Position numbers and translations under genes: made by a program. Positions 48,949 to 59,800 of a DNA stretch of 64,000 nt are shown here, piece by piece. The stretch is from Jatrophihabitans sp. GAS493 (GTDB taxonomy: Bacteria; Actinomycetota; Actinomycetes; Mycobacteriales; Jatrophihabitantaceae). The notes under the pieces are model-generated. The model ran no database searches and had not been told where the DNA came from. It saw nothing but the letters and a program-made list of their open reading frames with translations. The stretch lies in NCBI RefSeq assembly GCF_900230215.1, contig NZ_LT907982.1, positions 3,891,568 to 3,955,567 on the forward strand, given 5' to 3'. Position 1 is the stretch's first letter, and each line of letters begins with the position of its first letter.

Positions 48949-51114
48949 TTGAGCGCGGAACTCTCGTCCCCGTCGGCGATCAGCGTGGGCAGTGACCGAG
49001 GAACCGAACTCATCCTGACCTCGGTCCCCGGTGCGCTGCCGCGAGCGGTGCGCCTCGGACCGGTCACCGCCGGGCTCACCGCGGCGGACAGCGTTCGGGC
49101 GGTCGGCCTGGCCGGCCCCTCCCCCTCGGTCCACCACGCCGCCGGCCGGGCGCTGCCGATCCTGCCGGAGGTCTCCCAGGGCTGGCTCGGCCAACCCGGG
49201 TTACGCGGGCACCGCATGACCGGTGCCGACTGGTCCAGCGCCTTCGCCGTTCGCCGGATAACCCCCGAACCGAGTCCCGAATCCGCCGCCACCCGCGGTC
49301 TGCGGGTTGAGGCTGAGGACCCGTTGCGCGGACTACGCCTGACCACCGAGGTCGAGAGCGTCGCCGGTGGCGCGATCCGTATCCGACATCGCCTGGAGAA
49401 CCTTCAGGAAACCGCTTACTTTCTCGATACCCTCGACGTCTGTGTGCCGCTGCCCGACCGCACCGGCGAGATCCTCGACCTGACCGGACGCTGGGGGCGG
49501 GAGCGCTCCCCGCAGCGGCGGCCGATCGCCGACGGCGTCTGGCTGCGCGAGGGCCGCAGTGGAAAGACCGGCCCGGAGTCGGCGACGCTGCTCACCGTCG
49601 GCACCGACGGCTTCGGTTTTGGTCACGGCGAGGTCTGGGGCGTGCACCTGGCCTGGAGCGGTAATTCCCGGCATTTCGTTGAGCGTTCCTCCTCCGGCCT
49701 GACCGTTCTCGGTGCGGGTGAGCTACTGCTGCCGGGCGAGGTGATACTCGCCCAAGGCGACTCGTACAGCACTCCGTGGGTCTACTTCACCGCGTCCGGC
49801 GCGGGCCTTGACGGGCTCGCCGCCCAACTGCACGACCACCTGCGCGCGGCCAACCCGCCCTCGCCGGCCCCACGTCCGGTGACGTGCAATGTGTGGGAGG
49901 CGGTCTACTTCGACCACGACCTGACCCGGCTGACCGAGCTCGCCGATCGCGCCGCCGAGATCGGCATCGAACGCTTCGTACTCGACGACGGGTGGTTCGG
50001 CGGGCGGCGCCACGATCGGGCCGGGCTCGGCGACTGGCGCGTGTCGGAGGAGGTATGGCCGAACGGCCTCGGGCCGATCGTCGATCACGTGCGGGGCCTG
50101 GGCCTGCAGTTCGGTCTCTGGTTCGAACCCGAGATGGTGAACGCCGACTCCGATCTCTATCGGGCGCACCCCAAGTGGGTCCTCGGCGTGCCGGACCGGC
50201 CGCTGCCTGAGTTTCGCCACCAGCTGGTGCTCGATCTCGGTCGGCCAGAGGTGCAGGATCACCTCTTCGACCAGATGCACGCCGTCTTGGCCGGCTACGG
50301 CATCGGTTACGTGAAGTGGGACCACAACCGCGCGCTCGGCGACGGGGCGTCGGCCTTCCGCGGTGGTGCGGCGGGGGTCCGCCAGCAGACCCTCGGTTTC
50401 TATCGGCTCCTGGATCGGCTTCGCGACGCGCACCCCGACGTGCAGTGGGAGTCGTGCGGCTCGGGCGGTGGCCGGATAGACCTCGGCGTGCTGGAGCGCA
50501 CCGACCGGGTCTGGACCTCGGACATGACCGACGCCCTCTCCCGGCAACTGATCCAGCGCTGGACCGCCCAGCTGGTCGCCCCGGAGTACCTCGGCGCGCA
50601 CGTGAGCGCCTCACCCAACCATCAGACCGGTCGCGAACTGTCGCTGGACTTCCGCGCATCCACCGCATTCTTCGGCGACTTCGGCGTCGAGTGGGACATC
50701 ACCACCGCGACCGAGGACGAACGCTCCCGCCTGGCCGAGTGGATCACGCTCTACAAACGGCACCGCGGCGTACTGCACGGCGGCCGGATGGTCCGCGTCG
50801 ACACCGTCGACGACGCCCGCTGGATCTATGGCGTACACACCCACGACCAGACTGAGGCCGTCTTCGCATACGCGCAGTTGGACGAGTCGACGCACGACCC
50901 GGAGCCGTTTCGAGTCACCGGCCTGGATCCCACGCGCTCCTATCGGGCCAGCCAGATCGCGCCGATCCAGCGCTCCGGGCCACCCGAACGGGGCGACTAT
51001 CGATGGCCGGGTGAAGGGATGGTCCTCTCCGGCGCCGCCCTTGCCGTCGTCGGCCTGCCGGCCCCGGCGCGGTGGCCGCTGAGCTCGCTGCTGATCCACC
51101 TGACCCAGGCATAA
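48949..51114 (+). CDS. GH36 alpha-galactosidase
   Basis: The TTG start has AAGGAGG 6 bp upstream; 721 residues, the family's usual length. Landmarks are the N-terminal beta-sandwich (HRLENLQETAYFLDTLDV), NVWEAVYFDHD, the nucleophile Asp458 in GYVKWDHNRALG, WESCGSGGGRIDLGVLERT and acid/base Asp525 in WTSDMTDALSR. It has no signal peptide, so it cleaves melibiose- or raffinose-type sugars in the cytoplasm. It leads the aga-deoR-galK operon, diverging from the importer. Confidence 0.94.
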   Translation: MSAELSSPSAISVGSDRGTELILTSVPGALPRAVRLGPVTAGLTAADSVRAVGLAGPSPSVHHAAGRALPILPEVSQGWLGQPGLRGHRMTGADWSSAFAVRRITPEPSPESAATRGLRVEAEDPLRGLRLTTEVESVAGGAIRIRHRLENLQETAYFLDTLDVCVPLPDRTGEILDLTGRWGRERSPQRRPIADGVWLREGRSGKTGPESATLLTVGTDGFGFGHGEVWGVHLAWSGNSRHFVERSSSGLTVLGAGELLLPGEVILAQGDSYSTPWVYFTASGAGLDGLAAQLHDHLRAANPPSPAPRPVTCNVWEAVYFDHDLTRLTELADRAAEIGIERFVLDDGWFGGRRHDRAGLGDWRVSEEVWPNGLGPIVDHVRGLGLQFGLWFEPEMVNADSDLYRAHPKWVLGVPDRPLPEFRHQLVLDLGRPEVQDHLFDQMHAVLAGYGIGYVKWDHNRALGDGASAFRGGAAGVRQQTLGFYRLLDRLRDAHPDVQWESCGSGGGRIDLGVLERTDRVWTSDMTDALSRQLIQRWTAQLVAPEYLGAHVSASPNHQTGRELSLDFRASTAFFGDFGVEWDITTATEDERSRLAEWITLYKRHRGVLHGGRMVRVDTVDDARWIYGVHTHDQTEAVFAYAQLDESTHDPEPFRVTGLDPTRSYRASQIAPIQRSGPPERGDYRWPGEGMVLSGAALAVVGLPAPARWPLSSLLIHLTQA

Positions 51115-51148
51115 TCACACCAATAGAGATTCAGAGAGGGACGACTCC

Positions 51149-51952
51149 ATGTTGGCCAGCCAGCGCCACACAACGATCATGGATGAGATCCGCCGAACCG
51201 GTGCGGTTCGGGTGCAGGACCTGACCGCACAGCTCGGCGTCTCGGATATGACAATCCGGCGCGATCTCGAACAACTCGCCGAGCGGGGTCTGGTCCACAA
51301 GGTGCACGGCGGGGCGGTGCTGACGCTGAACTCCTCGGTGGAGCTCGGCTTCGAGACCAAGGCAAAGCTGCAACTGCCATCCAAGTCGGCCATCGCCCAG
51401 ATGGCCGCGACGCTGATCCGCCCCGGCTCGGCGATTGCCCTCTCGGCCGGAACGACCACCTGGAACCTCGCCTCCCTGGTCGCGAAGATCCCCGGGCTGA
51501 CGATCGTCACCAACTCGACGACCGTGGCCGACCTGATCGCCAACACTCCCGGCGCCGGCGACCAGACGCTCATTCTCACCGGTGGAGTCCGTACCCCGAG
51601 CGCCGCACTGGTCGGCCCGGTGGCTGACCTCAGCCTGCGCAGCCTGCACGTCGACCAGCTCTTCCTCGGCGCCCACGGTATGCACCCGACGGCCGGCTTC
51701 ACCACCCCGAACCTGGCCGAGGCCGAGACCAACCGGGCCCTGATCGAGTGCGCCAGCCAGGTCGTTGTCTGTGCCGACTCAACCAAGTGGGGATCGGTCG
51801 GCCTCGCCTCCTTCGGCGCCCTCTCGACGGCTCACGTGCTGATCACCGACGACGGACTCAGCGACGACGCCGCGTCGCTACTTCGGGAGAAGGTCGGGAA
51901 GCTGCGGATGGCGAAGCTCTCGCACGAAGACAGCCCGACGATCGTCGGCTGA
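51149..51952 (+). CDS. DeoR family sugar-operon repressor
   Basis: The 267-residue protein has the DeoR helix-turn-helix (DLTAQLGVSDMTIRRDLEQL, about 23-42) and the family's GLVHKVHGGAV wing, then an isomerase-like effector domain (LSAGTTTWNLASLV, LTGGVRTPSAALVGP, FLGAHGMHPTAGFTTPN). These repressors respond to phosphorylated sugars, here perhaps a galactose or tagatose phosphate. Located 34 bp after aga and 4 bp before galK, it likely controls both arms of the regulon. Confidence 0.92.
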   Translation: MLASQRHTTIMDEIRRTGAVRVQDLTAQLGVSDMTIRRDLEQLAERGLVHKVHGGAVLTLNSSVELGFETKAKLQLPSKSAIAQMAATLIRPGSAIALSAGTTTWNLASLVAKIPGLTIVTNSTTVADLIANTPGAGDQTLILTGGVRTPSAALVGPVADLSLRSLHVDQLFLGAHGMHPTAGFTTPNLAEAETNRALIECASQVVVCADSTKWGSVGLASFGALSTAHVLITDDGLSDDAASLLREKVGKLRMAKLSHEDSPTIVG

Positions 51953-51956
51953 TTCG

Positions 51957-53132
51957 TTGACGCACAGCCACGAAGAGCAGCCGGTGGTCGGGGTTGAGAC
52001 GGGTGTCGGGATGGCGCCGGGGCGTATCAACCTCATCGGCGAACACACCGACTACAACGCGGGATTCGTCCTGCCCTTCGCGATCGAACAGCACTGTCTG
52101 GCCCGGATCCGGCCGACGGTTGACGCCGCCTCCGACGCGCCGCTGATCGTCCACTCCCGGCAATCCGACAGCCGCGTCGAGATTGCGCGAGGCGACGTCG
52201 TGCCGGGCGCGGCTTGGATCGACGGGCCGTCCGGCTGGGCGGCCTACGCCGCCGGGGCGCTCTGGGCCCTGGTCGACGCCGGCATCCTGCCACGCGGCGC
52301 GCTGGCCGCAGAGGTCGAGCTGGACAGCACAGTTCCGATCGGAGCCGGCCTCTCCTCCTCGGCCGCCATCGACTGTTCGGTGGTCGTCGCCGCCGACCGT
52401 CTCTTCGGGCTAGGGCTCCCGCCGGCCCAGATCGCCCAGCTGGCAACCGTCGCCGAGACCCGGTTCGTCCGTGCGCCGACCGGCGGGATGGACCAGCTCG
52501 TCTCCGTCCTCGCCGAACGTGACCACGCGCTCTTCTGCGACATGCGCAGCCTGCAGACCGAGCTGATCCACTTCGACCCATCGGCGAACGGGCTGGAGGT
52601 GCTGGTGGTTGACTCCCGGGCGCCCCATCAACTGGTGGCCGGCGAGTACCGCAACCGCCGGCTGGCCTGCGAAGCCGCGGCTCGTCAGTTCGGTGTGCCC
52701 GCGCTACGGGACATCGACGAGGAGGAGCTCCCCCGGCGGCTGGCCGGTCTCGACGACGATGTGCTGCGGCGCCGGGCTCGGCACGTTGTCACCGAGAACG
52801 CCCGGGTTCTGCAGACGGTCGAGTTGCTGCGCGGCGGGCGCATCCGAGAGATCGGCCCGCTGCTCGTCGCCTCACACGCCTCCATGCGCGACGACTTCGA
52901 GATCACCGTGGCCGAGGTCGACCTCGCCGTCGAGGTGCTCCTCGCCGGCGGGGTGCTCGGAGCCCGCATGACCGGTGGCGGCTTCGGCGGTTGCGTCATC
53001 GCGCTCGCCGAGGCCGGCACGTCGGCGGCGCTGGCCACAGCCGTCGACGAGGCCTACGCCGCGCGGGGCTTCAGCCCGCCGGCCCACTTCGTGGCCCACC
53101 CCGGTGACGGCGCCGTGGCGCTGGCTCGGTAG
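51957..53132 (+). CDS. galK: Galactokinase
   Basis: The 391-residue GHMP kinase has the galactokinase signature GRINLIGEHTDYNAGFVLP, the phosphate loop PIGAGLSSSAAI and the third motif GARMTGGGFGGCVIAL. It phosphorylates galactose at C1 for GalT. The start is TTG 51957, 4 bp after the deoR stop; coupling is likely. No galE is in the window. Confidence 0.95.
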   Translation: MTHSHEEQPVVGVETGVGMAPGRINLIGEHTDYNAGFVLPFAIEQHCLARIRPTVDAASDAPLIVHSRQSDSRVEIARGDVVPGAAWIDGPSGWAAYAAGALWALVDAGILPRGALAAEVELDSTVPIGAGLSSSAAIDCSVVVAADRLFGLGLPPAQIAQLATVAETRFVRAPTGGMDQLVSVLAERDHALFCDMRSLQTELIHFDPSANGLEVLVVDSRAPHQLVAGEYRNRRLACEAAARQFGVPALRDIDEEELPRRLAGLDDDVLRRRARHVVTENARVLQTVELLRGGRIREIGPLLVASHASMRDDFEITVAEVDLAVEVLLAGGVLGARMTGGGFGGCVIALAEAGTSAALATAVDEAYAARGFSPPAHFVAHPGDGAVALAR

Positions 53133-53133
53133 A

Positions 53134-53193
53134 GCATCGGGGTGAAGGTCATTAGAGCCTCGGGGTGAAGCTCAGTAGTGCCTCGGGGTGAAG
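53134..53193. repeat. 23-bp tandem repeat between galK and cobIJ
   Basis: The core GCCTCGGGGTGAAG (first copy GCATCGGGGTGAAG) appears at 53134, 53157 and 53180, spaced 23 bp. The third copy encodes the final FTPRH of the convergent CobIJ protein, so the gene end appears to have been copied outward twice into the gap. Confidence 0.9.
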
Positions 53194-54722
53194 ACCGTCG
53201 TCATCTCCGGTCCCGGGAAGGCCTTGGTCCGACTGGAGCCGATGATCAGCAGGGTCCGCATGTCGACGTGCTCGGCGGTGAGTTCGCCGAGGGTGATGAC
53301 GTCGATCGTCTCGACCTCGCTGCCGACCGCCCGGCCGACGACCACCGGTGTGGCCGGGTCGCGATGCTGGAGAAGCACCTCGGTCACCTCGGCGATGTGC
53401 CCGCGCCGGGTCTTCGACGCCGGGTTGTAGAGCGCCAGCACCAGATCCGCCTCGGCCGCCTTCTGCAGTCGCTGCAGGATCACCGGCCACGGCTTGAGCT
53501 GATCGGAGAGCGACAGCACGCAGTAGTCATGCCCCAGCGGTGCCCCGACCCGGCTGGCCACCGCGTTGGCCGCGGTGACGCCGGGGAGCACTCGCACCGA
53601 GACGTCGGCGTAACCCTCCTCGGCGCGCACTTCGAGCACGGCGGCGGCCATCGCGAAGACGCCCGGATCACCGGAGGAGACGACCGCGACCCGATGGCCG
53701 CGCCGCGCCAGGTCGAGGGCGAACTCGGCGCGCTGGGCCTCGACCCGGTTGTCGCTGGCGTGGCGCCGCTGGCCGGGCCGGACCGGCACCCGGTTCACGT
53801 AGGTCGAGTAGCCGATGATGTCGGTTGCCGCGGCGAGTTCGTCGCGGGCCTGCGGGGTGAGCCACTCAGCTCCGGCCGGGCCGAGTCCGACGACGACGAC
53901 CTCACCGGGCGGCTGAAGCTCGACCTGAGGTTCGGACGTCTGGGCGGTGCTTGACTCAGAGATGGTCGCGCCGACTGCATCACCGGCGGCGATCGCTCCC
54001 GGCAGCACGACCGTGGCCATGTACGGGATCTCGTCCGGGTCGACGCCGGCGAAGGGCTCCACCCGCTGATCGGGATGAGAGGCCCGGCGCACGTAGAGCG
54101 CCTCATCCAGCCGCCCGCTGGACTCCAGCGCGGCCCGGATCCCGGCGGCGTTGCGGCTGACCTTCATGAAGACGGCGGCGTCGGTGCGGGCGAGCCAGCT
54201 CTTCAGGTCGTCCTCGGCCAGGGTCCCGGGCAGGATGGTGAGCACTTCGTCAGCCTCGACCAGCGGTGCCCCGGCCGCGGCGGCTGAGGCCGAGACCGAG
54301 GTGATGCCCGGCACGATGACGCACTCGAAGCGGTCCCGCAGTCGCTTGTGCATGTGCATATACGAGCTGTAGAGCGTGGGGTCGCCCTCGGCCAGCAGCA
54401 CCACATTCCGACCGGCGGCCAGGTGGATGGCCAGCCGCTCGGCGCTCTCGGTGTAGAAGTCGGCGATCGCTCCGGCATACCCACCGGGGTGCTCCGTGCT
54501 CCCCCGGGTCACCGGATAGATGAGCGCCTCCTCGATCTGCCCGGCCCGCAGGTAGGGAGCGGCACAGCCCCGGGCCAGCGAGCGGCCCGGCGCGCCGCCG
54601 TGGTAGGCGACGACGTCGGCGGCAGTGATCAGCCGCGCCGCCTTCACCGTGACCAGCTCCGGATCCCCCGGGCCGACGCCGATGCCATAGAGCGTGCCGG
54701 CCGGCACTTCGGACGTGGGCAT
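53172..54722 (-). CDS. cobIJ: Bifunctional precorrin-2 C20 / precorrin-3B C17 methyltransferase
   Basis: The 516-residue protein is a CobI-CobJ fusion. CobI half (about 1-245): YGIGVGPGDPELVTVKA, LLAEGDPTLYSSYMHMH, VPGITSVSASAAAAG. A variable linker follows to about 270. CobJ half: VVVVGLGPAGAEWLTP, GYSTYVNRVPVRPGQ, VVSSGDPGVFAMAAAVLE, GVTAANAVASRVGAPLGHDYC, ALYNPASKTRRGH. Both halves use S-adenosylmethionine to methylate the corrin ring, in the aerobic route. The same fusion is known in mycobacteria. It starts immediately after the cobH stop (operon cobG-cobH-cobIJ). Confidence 0.95.
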   Translation of the reverse strand: MPTSEVPAGTLYGIGVGPGDPELVTVKAARLITAADVVAYHGGAPGRSLARGCAAPYLRAGQIEEALIYPVTRGSTEHPGGYAGAIADFYTESAERLAIHLAAGRNVVLLAEGDPTLYSSYMHMHKRLRDRFECVIVPGITSVSASAAAAGAPLVEADEVLTILPGTLAEDDLKSWLARTDAAVFMKVSRNAAGIRAALESSGRLDEALYVRRASHPDQRVEPFAGVDPDEIPYMATVVLPGAIAAGDAVGATISESSTAQTSEPQVELQPPGEVVVVGLGPAGAEWLTPQARDELAAATDIIGYSTYVNRVPVRPGQRRHASDNRVEAQRAEFALDLARRGHRVAVVSSGDPGVFAMAAAVLEVRAEEGYADVSVRVLPGVTAANAVASRVGAPLGHDYCVLSLSDQLKPWPVILQRLQKAAEADLVLALYNPASKTRRGHIAEVTEVLLQHRDPATPVVVGRAVGSEVETIDVITLGELTAEHVDMRTLLIIGSSRTKAFPGPEMTTVFTPRHY

Positions 54723-55454
54723 CTACTCGACCTCCGACGCGATCGCGTTCACCGCGGCGACGGCCATGGCGCTTCCGCCGCGACGCCCGTTGACCACCAG
54801 GAACGGCAGGCCGAAGGGGTTTTCGGCCAGCGCCGTCTTGGACTCGGCCGAGCCGATGAAGCCGACCGGAAGGCCGAGCACCGCCGCCGGGCGTGGCCCA
54901 CCGGCGGCGATCATCTCCAGCATGTGAAAAAGGGCGGTGGGGGCGTTCCCGATCGCCACCACCGCACCGTCGATGGCCTCACCCCAGAGCTGCAGCGCGG
55001 CGGCCGAGCGGGTCGTACCGAGATCGGCCGCGAGCTCAGCGACTCCGGGTTCAGCCAGCGAGCAGCGGATCTCGTTGGCGGCCGGCAGGCGGCGGCGGGT
55101 GATGCCGCTGGCGACCATCTGCGCGTCGCAGAGGATCGGCGCGCCACTACGCAGGGCCTGCCGGGCCGCACTCACCACGTCCGGGCTGAAGGCGACATCG
55201 GCCGCCAGGTCGACCATGCCGCAGGCGTGGATCATCCGCACCACGACCTTCTCGACGTCGGCCGGGAAGCGAGCCAGATCGGACTCGGCACGAATCGTCG
55301 CGAAGGAGCGCCGGTAGATCTCGGCACCATCGCGTTCATAGCGGTAACCGACGGGCGCAGCAAGGTGCTGTGCCGGCTGCTGGGCCGACTGCTGGGCCGG
55401 CGGCTCGGCCGACTGCTGGGCTGGCTGTTGGGTGGTCGTCTCCGACACGTTCAT
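54723..55454 (-). CDS. cobH: Precorrin-8X methylmutase
   Basis: The 243-residue protein has the CobH core: [16 protein letters not shown], the catalytic His in [24 protein letters not shown] and [13 protein letters not shown]. It moves a methyl group from C11 to C12, giving hydrogenobyrinic acid. The first 33 residues are an added low-complexity [16 protein letters not shown] repeat not found in ordinary CobH. ATG overlaps the cobG stop by 4 bp. Confidence 0.94.
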   Translation of the reverse strand: MNVSETTTQQPAQQSAEPPAQQSAQQPAQHLAAPVGYRYERDGAEIYRRSFATIRAESDLARFPADVEKVVVRMIHACGMVDLAADVAFSPDVVSAARQALRSGAPILCDAQMVASGITRRRLPAANEIRCSLAEPGVAELAADLGTTRSAAALQLWGEAIDGAVVAIGNAPTALFHMLEMIAAGGPRPAAVLGLPVGFIGSAESKTALAENPFGLPFLVVNGRRGGSAMAVAAVNAIASEVE

Positions 55455-56785
55455 CCGGTCTGTGCTCTCTGATCTGGCTGGTGGAGTGGCTCACTGGTGG
55501 TCAGGGCCGACGGTCCCGATTCGGAAACGGTGTAGCCGCCCGGTCCTGCAAGTACGTCGACAAAAGGTGTGTTCGGGTGACCGCAGCGGCGGCTGCAGCC
55601 ACTCCAATGCACCGGAAGTCCCGGCAGCCCCACAATGTCTGCCACGTCGGGCACGCGCCGCCGGACAGCCACTGCGCGTGCGGCGTCAGCCTGGACGTCC
55701 GCATGCGATTTCGCGCAGCCTGGACGCCCTGCACAGGCGGTGAGATTGTTCCAGATCGACTCGTCACCGCAGTCCAGGCCGCCGCCGCGGATGAGTTGCA
55801 CCACCCGCCCCGGCTCAGTGACGTCGGGGAGCACGATGCTGCGCCATGGGGTGATCCGAGCCGGCCGGTCACCGGTCAGCTCAACCAGCAGATCAGCCAG
55901 CAGATCAGCCTGGGACGCGCTCAGCCGCCCCAGTGGTGCCACCACGACCACCGCCGACAAGCCTGCGGGCTGAGCGATGATGCCAGCCGGCGGAAGTGCC
56001 TCGCCGCCGAATCGGACCGGGGCGGCGCCCGTCAGATCGCGGCCGACCCCGGCGCCCGATGCTTCCGCTTCCAATGCTTCCAATGCTTCCGATGCTTCCG
56101 ATGCTTCCGGGTGGGCGGTGGCGAACTGTTCGGCCACCAACTCAGCGCCGTTGGCGAGGTCGCTGATGCGCCAGGCGGTCGAATCCAGCCTGTGCCGCAC
56201 GTTCAGAAAGGCACCGGCCACCCCGACCATCACTCCGGCCAGCCACGCTGGATCACCGCCCGGAACCCGGAAGCCACCCGGATAGACGCTCCATCCGGTG
56301 GCGCTCTGCCGGGCCGTCACGTCGGCCCTCAGCGGCTCGACGTCCCCGCTGCCGTCGTCGAAGGCGAAGAGAAAGCGTCCGGAGAGCTCCTGCAGTTCAG
56401 TGGTGGCGCAGAGTGCCCGGTCGAGCGCGGCGACGTAGGACGCCAGCCCGGCTCCCCCGTCCCGCAGCCCAGCCAGCGGGGAGGCCACGATGTTGCGGAC
56501 CCGTTCGTGGGTGGGCGACGGCAGCAGGCCCAGCTCGGCCAGGTCGTGGCCCAGGAGTTCGGAATCAGTCGCGCCGATCGAGCGGATCTGCACGTTCCCC
56601 CGCGACGTCAGCTCGAGTCGCCCGTCACCGAATCGCGAAGCCAGGGCGCTGAGGCCGCGCAGGACCCGGGGGTCGACGAACCCGCCAGGCAACCGCACGC
56701 GGGCCAGTAGCCCATCAGCCGCCTCGTGCAGGGTGAGCGCCCCGGGGCAGCGGTCAGCCTCGGCGTGCGCAGGAAGCAGGGTCAC
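55451..56785 (-). CDS. cobG: Precorrin-3B synthase
   Basis: The 444-residue protein has two nitrite/sulfite-reductase ferredoxin-like halves ([16 protein letters not shown]-like N-half with [12 protein letters not shown]; second half after residue 250) and a [4Fe-4S] cluster site, [13 protein letters not shown] (Cys-x5-Cys) and [11 protein letters not shown] (Cys-x3-Cys). It is the O2-dependent ring-contraction preparation step, so the cobalamin route here is the aerobic one. It is first in the cobG-cobH-cobIJ operon. A 9-bp DNA repeat expands a Glu/Ala/Ser linker between the halves. Confidence 0.92.
   Translation of the reverse strand: MTLLPAHAEADRCPGALTLHEAADGLLARVRLPGGFVDPRVLRGLSALASRFGDGRLELTSRGNVQIRSIGATDSELLGHDLAELGLLPSPTHERVRNIVASPLAGLRDGGAGLASYVAALDRALCATTELQELSGRFLFAFDDGSGDVEPLRADVTARQSATGWSVYPGGFRVPGGDPAWLAGVMVGVAGAFLNVRHRLDSTAWRISDLANGAELVAEQFATAHPEASEASEALEALEAEASGAGVGRDLTGAAPVRFGGEALPPAGIIAQPAGLSAVVVVAPLGRLSASQADLLADLLVELTGDRPARITPWRSIVLPDVTEPGRVVQLIRGGGLDCGDESIWNNLTACAGRPGCAKSHADVQADAARAVAVRRRVPDVADIVGLPGLPVHWSGCSRRCGHPNTPFVDVLAGPGGYTVSESGPSALTTSEPLHQPDQRAQTG
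56058..56108. repeat. 9-bp repeat in cobG linker
   Basis: Five or six copies of RATGCTTCC (one shortened to GCTTCC) lie inside cobG and keep the frame. They encode the [17 protein letters not shown] linker between the two ferredoxin-like halves. Length changes here would be tolerated. Confidence 0.85.
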
Positions 56786-56899
56786 CCCGCCACCCTAACC
56801 GGGCAACACACTCGTCCAGCCACGCCAATAGGTCACCCTAAGATCGGGGCTACACGATCAGACGAATGTGACTGACGAATTCGATTTGGGGCCCGCCGC

Positions 56900-59800
56900 G
56901 TGATCCTGCTTCTCTCCACCTCCGACACCGACCTGCTCTGCGCCCGCACGAGCGGCCAGGCCTACCGGCTGGCGAACCCGGCCCGGGTCGCGGTCGATGA
57001 GCTGGCGCCCCTGCTCGACGGCGTCGACGCGGTGGTGCTACGACTGCTTGGGGGGCGCCGGGCCTGGGAGGAGGGCACCGACGCGCTGCTGGCCAGTGGA
57101 CTACCGGTGGTCGTACTCGGCGGCGAGCAGGCGCCCGACGCCGAGCTGATGGAGCTCTCAACCGTCCCGGCCGGCATCGCCGCGCAGGCCCACGAGTACC
57201 TCTCCTACGGCGGCACGGAGAACGTCGGGCAGCTGTACCGGTTTCTCTCCGACGCGCTGCTGCTCACGGGCCTCGGCTTCGAACCACCGCTGATCACCCC
57301 GAACTGGGGCATCCTCCCCCGCCCGGAGCCGCTCCCGCTTCCCGGCGGCGCAACCCGCCCGACCGTCGCCGTGCTCTTCTACCGCGCCCAGCAACTGGCC
57401 GGCAACACCGCCTACATCGACGCCCTCGCGACGGCCATCGAGACCGCCGGTGGACGGGCCCTGCCGATCTTCTGCGCCTCACTGCGCACCGCCGAAGCGC
57501 AGTTGCTGGCGGCGCTCGCCGAGGCCGATGCCCTCATCACCACCGTGCTCGCCGCCGGTGGCAGCACGCCGGCAGCGGTTGGCGCCGGCGGCAATGATGA
57601 GGACTGGGACGTCGGTGCGCTGGCCGCGCTGGACATCCCGATCCTGCAGGCGCTGGCCCTGACCAGCTCGCGATCACAGTGGGAATCCAGCGACGACGGT
57701 CTCACCCCCCTGGACACGGCGACCCAGGTCGCGATCCCCGAGTTCGACGGACGGATCATCACGGTTCCCTTCTCCTTCAAGGAGATCGACGCGGACGGGC
57801 TGTCGGTCTACGTCCCTGACCCGGAGCGCTGTGCGCGCGTGGCCGGCATCAGCGTTGGGCACGCCCGGCTGCGGCATGTGCCCAACTCGCAGAAGCGGGT
57901 CGCGCTGATGCTGTCGGCGTACCCGACGAAGCATGCCCGTATCGGCAACGCGGTCGGCCTCGATACCCCGGCCAGCCTGGTTGCGCTACTGCGGCTAATG
58001 CGCGAAGCGGGGTATGACATCGGGCCGCTCGACGGTCCGGACGCTCTGCCGGGGGTCGAGGCGCAGGATGGTGACGCGCTGATCCACGCACTGATCGCTG
58101 CCGGCGGTCAGGACGAGGGGTGGCTCACCGCCGAGCAGTTCGAGGGGAACCCGGTGCGCATCAGCGCCGCGGACTACCGACGCTGGTACGACACGCTTCC
58201 GGCTGACCTGCGGGCGTCGATGGAACAGCACTGGGGCCCGGCCCCCGGGGAACTCTTCGTGGACCGTTCGGCCGACCCGGACGGCGAAATCGTGCTGGCC
58301 GCGCTCACCGCCGGGAACGTCGTGGTGATGGTGCAGCCGCCACGCGGATTCGGACAGAACCCCGTCGCGATCTACCACGACCCGGACCTGCCGCCGAGTC
58401 ACCACTACCTGGCCGCGTACCAGTGGCTGCGCAACAGTTTCGGCGCCGACGCGATGGTTCACGTCGGAAAACACGGCAACCTGGAGTGGCTGCCCGGGAA
58501 GAACGCGGGAATGTCGGCCGCCTGCGGCCCGGACGCGGCGCTCGGTGACCTTCCACTCATCTACCCGTTCCTGGTCAACGACCCGGGTGAGGGCACGCAG
58601 GCCAAACGGCGGGTGCACGCCACCATCATCGATCACCTGGTACCGCCGATGGCCCGGGCCGAGAGTTACGGCGACATCGCCCGCCTTGAGCAGTTGCTGG
58701 ATGAGTACCAGCAGATCGCGGCGATGGATCCGGGCAAGCTGCCGGCGATCCGCGCGCAGATCTGGACGCTGATGGAGGCCGCCAAACTCGACCACGACCT
58801 CGGCTTGGAGAACCGGCCGCACGACGCGGAGTTCGACGAGTTCCTGCTGCACGTCGACGGGTGGCTTTGCGAGATCAAGGACGCGCAGATCCGGGATGGA
58901 CTGCACATTCTCGGGGCGGCACCGACGGGGACGGCCCGCGTCAACCTGGTGCTCGCGATGCTGCGGGCACGACAGGTCTGGGGTGGGTCGGCATCGCTTC
59001 CGGGCCTGCGTGAGGCGCTCGGTCTCGATGAGGAGGCCGGTGAGCTGGGTGCGACGGACGCCGTCGAGGCGGTGGCGCACGAACTCGTTCAGCGGATGGA
59101 GAACAGCGCCTGGGATGCCTCGGGGGTGGCGGGAATCGTCGCCGACGTGCTGGCCGATGCCCCGTTGCCGGCGCCACCGGACCGGCAGGCCGTCACCAAC
59201 GTCCTTACTTTTGCAGCAAATGAGGTGATTCCGCGACTGGCCGGGACGGCCGACGAGCTGACCCGGACGCTGCACGCGCTCAATGGCGGCTATATCCCGG
59301 CTGGGCCGAGCGGCTCGCCGCTGCGGGGTCTGATCAACGTGCTGCCGACCGGACGGAACTTCTATGCGGTTGATCCGCGGGCGGTGCCGAGCCGGCTGGC
59401 CTGGGAGACCGGACAGGCGATGGCCGACTCGCTGCTGCAGCGCTACCTGGCTGACACCGGCGAGTACCCACGTTCGGTGGGGATCTCGGCCTGGGGTACG
59501 TCGGCGATGCGCACCTCGGGTGACGACATCGCCGAGGTGCTGGCGCTGATGGGCGTGCAGCCGGTGTGGGACGAGGCCTCGCGTCGGGTGAGCCGCTGTG
59601 AGCCGATTCCGCTGAGCGAGCTGGGGCGTCCGCGGATCGATGTCACCGTGCGGATCAGCGGATTCTTCCGAGACGCCTTCCCGCACGTGGTGACGATGCT
59701 CGACGATGCCGTCCGCATGGTGGCCGAACTGGAGGAGGACCCGTCGCAGAACTACGTGCGTGCGCATGCCGACGCCGATACCGCCGAGCACGGGGACCGC

